Shown piece by piece: positions 8,616 to 16,950 of a DNA stretch of 18,759 bases; the stretch's first letter is position 1; each line of letters opens with the position of its first letter. The position numbers and the translations under genes are program-made. The notes below the pieces were generated by a model. The model saw nothing but the letters and a program-made list of their open reading frames with translations. It did no database searches and had not been told where the DNA came from. The stretch comes from Bacteroidota bacterium (GTDB lineage Bacteria; Bacteroidota; Bacteroidia; Chitinophagales; JADJOU01): contig JADJOU010000028.1 in assembly GCA_016713645.1 (NCBI GenBank), positions 1-18,759 on the forward strand, read 5' to 3'.

Positions 8616-8975
8616 ATGCGCTATCTATTTCCTATCACCTTTGTTTTGATATTTTTATGCTCTTGTGATTTTCTCAACCCATCAAAGAAGCTCTATGGCG
8701 AATGGCAGTGCGTTTCTTGGACGAGTGAGGGAAAGCAGACAGATTATGATGTGGCACATACCTTTTTTAATTTCAAAGACAACGATACTTATACTGGCTC
8801 CATTGACAATGGTCCTCAGAAGGGGAGTTTTTATGTAGAAGATGGATATTTGCATACAACCGCTGATGGCGATTCGCGCATCATGACCAAAATAGAAAAA
8901 ATCGTTCCCGATACACTACATCTCTCCCTCAACCGCTCTGGAACCATTGAGGAGATGATTTTTATTAAGAAATAA
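8616..8975 (+). CDS. Small lipoprotein, lipocalin-like
   Basis: An intact gene of 119 residues. Signal peptide MRYLFPITFVLIFLCSC with lipobox L-C-S-C; Cys17 would be lipidated. The mature protein begins LYGEWQCVSWTSEGKQ and alternates short strands (TFFNFKDNDTYTGSI, GSFYVEDGYLHTTADG, LHLSLNRSGTIEEMIFIKK), the pattern of the lipocalin-like domain proteins common in Bacteroidota. Ligand and role are unknown. It lies 70 bases after the M1 peptidase on the same strand and could be cotranscribed. It is one of the few genes here with no frame problem. Confidence 0.8.
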   Translation: MRYLFPITFVLIFLCSCDFLNPSKKLYGEWQCVSWTSEGKQTDYDVAHTFFNFKDNDTYTGSIDNGPQKGSFYVEDGYLHTTADGDSRIMTKIEKIVPDTLHLSLNRSGTIEEMIFIKK

Positions 8976-9009
8976 AGTGCTTTGATTGGAATACCTAATT
9001 CAAAATGGT

Positions 9010-9131
9010 GTCTGGAGTCTGGAGTCTGGTGTCTGGAGTCTGGTGTCTGTTTTCTGGAGCATTATTGGAATTACCATACTTAAATCATACATCCAAAAGA
9101 GGAGTCTGGTGTCTGGAGTATGGTGTCTGGG
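9010..9131 (+). repeat. Composite heptamer-core element, copy 3 (expanded heptamers)
   Basis: Seven consecutive heptamers: GTCTGGA, GTCTGGA, GTCTGGT, GTCTGGA, GTCTGGT, GTCTGTT, TTCTGGA (9010-9058). Then the core ATTATTGGAATTACCATAC through CATACATCCAAAA (9061-9098), then four more heptamers on the right: GTCTGGT, GTCTGGA, GTATGGT, GTCTGGG (9104-9131). The core is shared with 5261-5376 and 5511-5620, but the right-hand heptamer is the GTCTGGW type, not AATCGTA. Confidence 0.8.
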
Positions 9132-9193
9132 GGATTCAGTGGAATTGTGTTTTCAGGAATTGTCCCCACCGACCGAAACGACAATGTTAATTG

Positions 9194-9216
9194 GCCCCCT
9201 AACCCCCGAAGGGGGA
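9194..9216. repeat. CCCCC-GAA-GGGGG hairpin unit
   Basis: GGCCCCCTAACCCCCGAA followed by GGGGGAA, with a 5-bp C/G stem (9203-9207 with 9211-9215). From general knowledge this is a common dispersed unit in Bacteroidota genomes; I could not confirm that here because only one copy lies in the window. Confidence 0.6.
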
Positions 9217-9272
9217 AATTGCTGACGCGTGTTTTTACGATGTTAATTTTGGAATCTCTAATTCCACCGAAC

Positions 9273-9358
9273 TAACTCCCTTTCCTTTGGAGAGGGTCAG
9301 GGAGAGGCATATCCCACTGATGTAACTCCCTTTCCTTTGGAGAGGGTCGGGGAGAGGC
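9273..9358. repeat. Two copies of a CTCCCTTTCCTTTGGAGAGGG repeat
   Basis: Near-identical 36-base units at 9273-9308 and 9323-9358, 50 bases start to start, differing in GGTCAGGG versus GGTCGGGG. Each contains CTCCCT...AGGGAG-type self-complementarity, so each can fold as a hairpin. Placed between convergent genes, they could also help end transcription. Confidence 0.75.
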
Positions 9359-9375
9359 TTATTTGATATTCTTTT

Positions 9376-11010
9376 TTATTTCAACAAAGTAACCGATCCA
9401 TTCCTCTTCTCCACCCTTTTGTCAAAATAAATAATTTCAATGGCATAGGTGTAAACCCCCGCTGGTGCTATTTCCCCATGGTAATATCCATCCCAGCCCT
9501 GGCTCTGTTGATGGGATTCAAAGACTTTTTCTCCCCACCGATTGAAGACGAGCATAGAAAGGGATTCAACGCCTTTGCCATAGACCAGCCATGTATCATT
9601 GACCCCATTTCCATTGGGGTAAATGCATTGGGAATAAAGACTTGATAGGGATTGTCGATATTGATCTTGGTATATTCTTTGGCGATGCACTGTTCGAGGT
9701 ATTTCACTTCTAAGGTAAAAGTCTCTGAGCGATAAATACCCACCAAAGGCTCTAGACATTTAGTGCAAGACAATCCATCTGTGGGCGTCCATTGGTAGCG
9801 AAGATTCGGGGGCAATATGCCTGAGGCGGTGTATAATTCCACTTTCAACTGAACCATCTCACCGAGCAGGACAGTGGTATCTTTGGGTTGGATGATGATA
9901 TTCAATGCCTCGGGTTCTTTTATTTCAAAGGCTCTTGAAGTGGTACATTGGTTTTTGTCTTTTGCGTACAAGATATATTTTCCCGCCTTGAGTGGAGAGA
10001 AGATGCGATTGGTTTGGAAGTTGATGCTGTCGAGTGACCATTGAAACAAACCGCTATTGTCCGCTGTACCGCCTTTGGCAAGCGCTTTGATATTTCCATC
10101 TGCAAGTCCAGGACAAGAAACATCTGCTTTGAATAGGGTATCGATTTCAAATTTCAATGGACTTTGGATGGTCGCTGAGATAGAATCCGAACAAGCATTC
10201 ATATCGGTAATGGTCAATGAATACAAAACAGTCGGTGCAGCATTGATTAAAAAGGAATCCATGCTTCCATTGCTCCATGCATAAGCATAAGGGGGCTTGC
10301 CATCTATCCCCTTGGCGCGAATACTGCCATCACTTCTATTGGCACAAGTCGTATTGTTTTTTTCAAGGATAATGGCTTTCAACCCTTGTGTATTTGCAGG
10401 CACTCTGCCTGTAGCTGTTCGAATACAGAAATTGGCATCTGTTACGGTGAGTGAATAATTTCCCGCCACCAATCCATTGGCGATGGAATCGGTCTGTGCG
10501 GGAAGGGTATTCCATACATAGGTCCAAGGGGATACAGCATCATTAACATGGGCGATGAGCTGACCATTGTTGCCATTTTTACAAAAAGGAGCTATTGAAT
10601 CGAACTCAATTTGAATTTCTTTGGCTTGTGCAATCAATGTATTTTTAGTAGCCATGCATCCATTGGAATCTGTAATGGTCAAAGAATAATTCCCGCTGAA
10701 AACAGATTGAATACTGTCGACAAGACTGCCATTGCTCCATACAAAAGTATATGGACTTATTCCACCTGAGGGCAGGGCAATGGACTTTCCTGTCGCAGTT
10801 TGATAACAGCGGGCAGGGGTATTATTAAACAAAATATTTAAGGCATTGGGTTGAGTTAAACTAAATGTATACAATGGTAGCAGTTTGTTGAATCACAGGA
10901 GGTGAGAGGACTTCCATGGTATCGATGTGCTGGCATTGATTGGAATCTCTGATGGTGAGGCTGTATTTACCGCTTGGAAGATTCATAGCAGCATTCGTAT
11001 TGCCGATACT
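9376..11010 (-). repeat. Duplicated C-terminal module, copy 1
   Basis: Matches 16951-18759 at the nucleotide level. Exact blocks: 9515-9932 (418 bases, one G indel), 10651-10870 (220 of 220), and 10871-11010 (139 of 140 against 18620-18759). Between them, about 10100-10640 shows several substitutions per 60 bases. The match starts at the stop codon; the 3' flanks are unrelated. It reaches the window edge, so its full length is unknown. Confidence 0.9.
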
Positions 11011-14000
11011 TGGAATGTTCCAAGAATAGATATAGGGCGCAGTGCCTCCGCCGACAGAAGCTACGATGGAGCCATCAGAAGAATTAAAACATCGAGCATT
11101 TTTGATAGAGGCAATATTTGATAGAATGATAGGTTGCGCAATAGATATATTTTTAAGGCCACTACAACCGAATTGGTATCGTAAACCGCAATAGAATAAT
11201 TACCCTCAGCCAATCCATAAATACTATCTCGATTGATATTGACTGGTGTCCAATCATACCTAAATGGCCCCAACTCGCCACTCGTCACTGTTACTTTGAT
11301 CGAACCCGCACTATCGCCAAAACAGCCATTGTCTTTTTGAGAAGAGGCGAGGGTGAGGGTTTTGTTGATATTGTTAAGAAGCACCGTATCATAAAAAGAA
11401 CAATTTTCATTGGTTTTTACCACGACACTGAAAGTCCCACTCGATTTATTTATGATGCTATCGATGACCTCTCCGCTGCTCCAAGCATAGGTATAGGGGG
11501 TATTTCCACTGGCAATCACTTTGATTTTTCCATTGGATGTATTGCATGTGGGATCGGTCTTTTGCAAGTTGAGCATCACCTGTTTCCCCACAGATACGAT
11601 CACCGTATCATATTTGAAACAAAGTCCTCCACTCATGCGCACGATATAAGTGGTGGTTTGATGCGGATACACTGTTGGATTTTGAAAAAAGCTATCCTTT
11701 AAACTGCTGTCTTTGGGAAAAGAAGTCCATTTGAAACTAAAAGATTGGCTGGGCAATGGCTGACCCAAAAACTGACTGGTCAATTTCAAAGGCGAATTGG
11801 GGCAGATAAAAGTATCCTTTCGAGCGATGACTTTTAAGGTCGTATCAATGCTGATAGGAACAGTATCTGTATTCATGCAAATTCCATTGACAGTTTGCAA
11901 GACAATATTGGTGGGATTGCAGAGGGTGGCAAAGGCATTCGCCGAGCTATTATTGGTGATGATGGATGAAGGCAACCAAGTATAGGTATAAGTATTTGCA
12001 GGCATAGTTCCTATACTGCATTTCATGTGTGGCAATGCATCGGAGAATGGACTAAGGGTATTTCTGGAATAGGCTCCAGGCATGGTATCTCGATTGACGC
12101 AATTATAACCCGTATTGTAAGCCATGAGCTCTGGACCAGACATTCCTAAGGCATTTTTATAGGAGATCTCCACCAATAAATTGGCGTCATACCCGATATT
12201 GTAAGAATTTTTGTTCGAGACAAATTCATTCCATCCTTTGACAAAAGAATAAGCAAAATCTTCATAGAATGGATAGAGACTATCTTGATCATTGATCGTA
12301 TCAGAGTATGTACAGCCGACCCTGATTTTAATATCATTGAATATATTGAGGGTATCTAATACATTCGATAGAAAAGAAATGCTCTTGAGAGTTTTCCCAG
12401 CGACACCGCCTGCTGTCAAGAAAAAGTTTTTATAGAGGATTTTGTATTTGGCATCATTGCCTAACTTATGAAATACAGAAGGAGAAGAGGCATTGGGTAG
12501 AGAAACCGTCGAACTAATATAACTAATCCCATGTAAAGCATATAGCGCAGGTTCGCATTGATTGAATGAAGTTTGTGTGGCCAAACTGCTCGTGTCACAA
12601 GGACAAACGATGGGCTTGTAATAGCCGATAGCATTGACGGGCACGGAATCTACCACCGTAACATTGATTGTGTCGGTGATATTGCAACCCAAGGCAGAGG
12701 TCATGCGCACAGTATATATTTTATTGGATAGAGGATGGATGAGAGGGTTGCTTAACGCGGCATTGGGCACAAGTGTGATGGGCTGGTATAAGCCATCAGA
12801 TGGACTCCATTGATATGTATAAGGACTGCCCGATAGAGCAGGGGAAATTGCGATAGGGGTGTATACATTGATACACTGATGGATATTTTTCTTGTCGATG
12901 GAATAGGTGAAATTAGGGACATTTTTCACAAAGATGGTATCCTTGTAATTGCAGCTAGAACAGGTATTCCCGGGTATTGAATAGGTGAGGATATAAGAAG
13001 TGTCCACTGCTGTTTTGAATAGGGCGATGCTGCTATCGGCATTAAAACTTTGAATGTATTTGGTGTGATTCCATTTGACTTTGGTATTGAGGGGGATATC
13101 TTTAATGCTTATTTTTACAGGGTCACCAGCGGTGCAATAGAAAAAACTATCTCGCTCGACCTTTGGATTGGCGAGGATATTGATTTTAAATGCCGTGGTT
13201 ACATCATTGGAAAAGCAACCTTTGAAGAGCATTTCACAATTGTATTTCCCGGGTTTGGGATTGAGAATAGTGAGTCTGAAATTCCGAATGACTTGCGTTT
13301 TATCGACGTCCAGATCAGTGATGGTGCCAATGCCTGTATAATCTTTAAAGGTCATTTGGGCGGAATCGGGATTAGAAACTTGAATATCGAGGACGATATT
13401 GTTTTGTTGACAAAATGTAAAATCGAAATTTTTAACGGTATCGACATAACAGCCAAAACTATCATAGGTGGTGGAGTGGTTGGTAGCAATGGGACAAGCG
13501 GTTGTGCTTATATTTTTGATAGAGGCATTGAAACAATTGAGGGTGTCATAGACATTGAATTGTTCTTCGCGAATATTATAGGCCATGAGTGAATCTCCGC
13601 GGTATTCCGATACTTTGACCGTGATGGCATAGACGCCTTTTTCCGTCGGAACAAATTTATAGACTCCCGTTTTCTGATCAAAATGAAAACCACAATCGAT
13701 CGTAGGATGGGTAGGGCTGGTCCCATTGAGATAAGGAGTATTGAATAGCGTAAAACCTCCATTATTATGCCTTGCGGATACAAGTTCATAAGTCAAAGAA
13801 TCTCCATCTTCATCTTTACAGGTGAAAGAATATTTCAATTTTTTATTGATACAAAAAAAGGGCATTTCTTTCCCTATCGGAATAGCAGAATTATTATAAG
13901 GTCGAATATCTGTTCGGAAATAGGAAACATAGATAGGACCTTGAACATAGGGTAGATTTTTTATTGTGTATCTATAGAGACCAGACCAATTAAAAAAGTA

Positions 14001-14396
14001 ATGATGAAACAATGTATCCGAAATTTTAATATTTTTTGAAATACTTACCTTTTTATTTCCATATTCTTCATTCCAAAATGGACAACCGAGTTTTATCCCA
14101 TTGCATTCAGGCATTGTATTAATACTATCTAGCACATCTAAAACAGGTTTTTGGCGAAATAAATTTGTCAATTGAAATGACTGAAAATATGGGTAGCTTA
14201 TTAAAGAAATTAAAGAAGTATTGTTTAAGTAAGAGTATGAATTTACTGCCTTACAGCCAATAAAAGATTGATAATGTACAAAATAGATTTTTTTCGTCGA
14301 ATCTAAACATTTATAAGTAATAGTTAGCCCTTTAGATCCAATAGAATATCCTAATTGCCAGCATAGCAACAAAAATATAGTGAGTAAATGTTTCAT
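9376..14396 (-). CDS. Giant T9SS type B surface protein with SprB-like repeats (frameshifted; copy 1)
   Basis: About 1,670 residues. Signal peptide MKHLLTIFLLLCWQLGYS. A ~1,000-residue N-terminal half holds CKDEDGDSLTYELVSA and Ig/PKD-type W.P..GL..P / YTVRMTSALGC segments. Then come at least seven SprB-like repeats of ~60-75 residues with the pattern C...DGSI...GG..PY.Y.WSNG...L..G.YSLTITD.N.C. The end is a gliding-motility C-terminal (type B, TIGR04131-like) sorting domain with PNGNGVNDTW, FNRWGEKVFES, GWDGYYHGE and GVYTYAIEIIY. Expected at the cell surface by T9SS, perhaps in adhesion or gliding as for SprB, which is inference. Breaks: G missing at 11168-11169 (restores NSGCSGLKNISIAQ), a 173-base absence at 10870/10871 relative to copy 2, and G4 instead of G5 at 9616-9619. 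The N-terminal 1,080 residues are unbroken. Starts 54 bases after the neighbouring type A gene. Confidence 0.85.
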
Positions 14397-14405
14397 AATA
14401 TAATA

Positions 14406-14439
14406 TAAAATGATAGAGCAGATAAAACTGCCCTACCAT
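14406..14439 (-). terminator. Terminator after the type A surface protein gene
   Basis: A 12-bp stem with G-U pairs (14428-14439 with 14410-14421), a 6-base loop, then TTTTA on the minus strand. It lies in the 54-base gap between the stop at 14451 and the copy 1 start at 14396, so it may partly separate the two genes. The U-tract is short. Confidence 0.5.
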
Positions 14440-14450
14440 TTGGTTATGCA

Positions 14451-16444
14451 TTATTTTACTAAAATTTTATGCGATGAGGTTTGTAAACTATTCAAATTGG
14501 TTAAGTTGATAATGTACATTCCAGACCCTAAATTTTGATTCAATTGTGCTGAATGATTTCCTTTAGTTATAAGTAAATCATTCTTGATTACTTTACCTTC
14601 AAGACTTAAAATTTGTACTTTAGTATCTGATTCCATTCCATCGATATGAATGGCTTCATTTTGATTGACGAGATTTGGATAGACTGTCTTGCCGGCATCT
14701 GACAATCGAAATTTCCCGAGCCTCGCCTTGGGGATTGCTATATCGATTTCAGGATTTTTTTTGAAATCATCTCCTGTTCCCATGGCGGTGGCATGTCTAT
14801 TCGTCCAATCATCTTGACAATTTTCATCGCTACCAGTGGGAGCGGAGTTATACATGGTATATGCTAAATTAGCAATTGTGCCAGTCTCATCATTTATCTC
14901 AATCATTTCCGCGATTTCAAAATATTGAGTGATATCTTCTGGGGTTCCTAAATTGTCATTTAAAAACATACAATTAGATCTATCAACAAATTCCATATTG
15001 AATTCCCCTCCCCAACTGCTATGCGGTTTATCTTTTACTGGGGAATTGATACCATGTACGATACTTCCTCCATCGACATAAAGAAAATTTGGTGTGTGAA
15101 AAAGTGGTGTTGTAGGCGGATAAATACTTGACCAAGTACCTGCAGGATCAAAATTGTAAAAGCATTGATAATTGGTCGTGCTCTTGTCTATATCGTAGTA
15201 TTGATTGCCGATATTATATACCGTGACATCTGAAGCGAATCCAGCATTAGGGTCTATTTTCTGCATATAGGGCACTTGGCCTTTAAGCAAAAAAGGAAAT
15301 CCGCCTGGAGGAGGAGAATAGCGCTCATAGGTACCACTGAGATATAGATAGGGTGCTTTGTATTCAATATTATGCGTTTGATTGAGTGATGTCCAATAGG
15401 CATAAAATTGGCAGTACTCGACCCATAATCGTAAACCATCAGACCAGCATTGTAATCATTATAGCCATAATCAAAACTGACGTATAAAAAATTATTACCT
15501 CCATCCATGACTGCTCCAGTTGCATGAATATCATAGCCATAACCATAATTACTGCTCAATGGGCCATTTGCCAAAGTATTGGCAGTAGTTCCACGTATGG
15601 ATAAATCGAATAAAATATTCATGCCTCTATCAATTTGCACCACAAGGCCTTTAGAATTGAGGACATTAGGAATATACAATGCACCCGTAATTACAAAATC
15701 GCCATTGTTCACTTGTACAATTTTTTCAGGTTTGGCATTGGGCATAATTTTAAATTGAATGTTATTGGTTGGCGAATCGTATTTAAAAATGAATCCCTGT
15801 GGCAGCGCATCGCATGCCTGAAGAATAAATCCTACGCCATAGTATTTATCGCCATTGGGGTCATCTAAAAATAGCGCATCCGTAACATATATATTATCAC
15901 CAGGATTGGCAAAAGATGGTATGATTTCTTTGACAAAACTCACTGCATGTACTCCTGTCATTTCTTGTATAAATCCCTTATCGCCAGATTTTCCAGCCAT
16001 TAGTGTTGAATTAGCTATGGCAGGATCACTGGGTTTAATGCTCAAAAAACGCTGATCATTTGGATTGTTGCCAGACCCCGCAGTATAGTAGTCAAAGAAG
16101 CGATGTTGATTGGCTGGCACAGTATATATGGGCATTGGCGGGGTCAAGGGGAAGGTCAATATAGAATTGGCAGTATTGTCAATTGCCGCATAATAAGCAT
16201 AATTTTGTCCCTGATTTGATATGTGGGCATAAGAGGCAGCTATTTTGGTATAAGGGGTGTTTGCTGCGTCAAAAGACAATAGCGTTGACGGATTCACAAT
16301 TGACCCCTCCAAACCTATGATGTTTCCAGCAGCTATTCCAGTGGAATATGTCAGGTTACCATTTTGTTCGAACATAGTCGTTTGTGCATTTATCATGATA
16401 ATATTCATCATAATAAATATAGGTATAATAATTATATTTTTCAT
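14451..16444 (-). CDS. Secreted protein with T9SS type A sorting domain (frameshifted)
   Basis: About 664 residues. The signal peptide MKNIIIIPIFIMMNIIMINA begins at the ATG at 16444. The body has repeated short strands with GD.Y, N.L..P and Y.YGYDIHATG motifs, including ADQ-like turns (PANQHRFFDYY, VNNGDFVITGALYIPN, GGNNFLYVSFDYGYN), suggesting a beta-propeller or similar beta fold; I do not recognise a named family. The C-terminus is a type A sorting domain: VYPNLVNQNEAIHIDG, VQILSLEGKVIKNDL, LGSGMYIINLTN, SSHKILVK. One base is missing from the A4 run at 15404-15407; restoring it joins GSSTANF to YAYWTSLNQTHNIEYKAPY and on to LLKGQVPYMQKIDP. It sits between two type B surface proteins on the same strand, which suggests a shared surface role but does not prove one. 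Confidence 0.8.
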
Positions 16445-16461
16445 TGTTTTTTTATTTAGTT

Positions 16462-16482
16462 CACAAGCAATATTTACTTGTG
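16462..16482. promoter_or_regulatory. Operator-like palindrome upstream of the type A gene
   Basis: 9-base arms CACAAGCAA and TTACTTGTG around TAT, 8 of 9 complementary, centred 28 bases before the ATG at 16444. Position suits a repressor site or a leader hairpin. No regulator is linked. Confidence 0.35.
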
Positions 16483-16546
16483 TTTTAATTAAATGCAAGT
16501 CAGACAAATAATTTCATTTGAAGTGCTTGATTATCCCCATCCTTAA

Positions 16547-16731
16547 TGCGAAGACCTCAGCCGCATCTAGGGAATTTATTGTATTTTTGTGAAGTCTTGG
16601 ATTTTTAAAACTAGACGAAGCCTGTGAAATACATAGGTGGGAGGAGACCAAGCTATTCTGGTGCTCGAGTCTTGTCGGCCTAGAGCGAGAGAGCTTGGTT
16701 CCCTTTTTAATGCAGCAAACATGTCTTCGCA
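16547..16731 (+). ncRNA. Candidate structured RNA (~185 nt), class unknown
   Basis: A 9-bp perfect outer pair, TGCGAAGAC (16547-16555) with GTCTTCGCA (16723-16731), encloses two further hairpins: CCTGTG/CATAGG (16621-16626 with 16632-16637, 5-base loop) and ACCAAGCT/AGCTTGGT (16647-16654 with 16692-16699), the latter with an inner GCTCGAG/CTAGAGC stem and followed by TTTTT at 16704-16708. A TATTTTTG at 16582-16589 fits the -7 consensus and would start a shorter ~110-nt plus-strand transcript ending at that T-run. The strand is uncertain, because the stems also form on the minus strand. I do not see signatures of SRP RNA, tmRNA, RNase P or 6S RNA. Confidence 0.35.
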
Positions 16732-16950
16732 AATCATGTATGACGCGATCTGCGATGCTTTTATGCATAGCTGCTTTAATATTCGTTTATAATGTATATG
16801 CCCTAACATAGTGTTTGAATACCCTATTTTTTTTCTTCCATCCTTACTTCTACCCTTTATCGCATATGCAATTGATATTCTCAGAACAAGGATGAATCTA
16901 TTTATAAGTTGAATGTGAAAAGTTTCAGCATTGGTCAATCGTAATTCCTT

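Larger units (their letters stand above)
8976..9375. repeat. Spacer carrying three unrelated repeat families
   Basis: This 400-base convergent spacer holds the third composite heptamer element (9010-9131), a C-rich/G-rich hairpin (9194-9216), and two copies of a 36-base CTCCCTTTCC/GGAGAGGG unit (9273-9308 and 9323-9358). No gene is supported; the open frames here only translate the heptamers as VWSL-type peptides. Confidence 0.8.
16445..16950. other. 506-base spacer: operator-like palindrome and candidate structured RNA
   Basis: No protein gene is convincing here. An imperfect palindrome, CACAAGCAA-TAT-TTACTTGTG (16462-16482), lies just upstream of the type A gene start. A closed structure-forming segment follows at 16547-16731. 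From 16732 to 16950 I see only AT-rich sequence. A minus-strand frame of ~120 codons (16576-16938) overlaps the inverted repeats and has no recognisable family. Confidence 0.5.

Noticed and set aside
8986..9225. Open frames of 60-80 codons across the heptamer array.
   Set aside because: They only translate GTCTGGA/T heptamers as repeated VWSL-type peptides; no start context or family resemblance.
13050..13592. Plus-strand 180-codon frame.
   Set aside because: Antisense shadow of the giant type B protein, whose minus-strand frame is continuous and has clear domain content.
16576..16938. Minus-strand frame of ~120 codons in the spacer between the surface-protein genes.
   Set aside because: It overlaps the nested inverted repeats, has no recognisable domain, and gives no signal peptide or neighbour logic. 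Kept only as a weak alternative to the RNA hypothesis.
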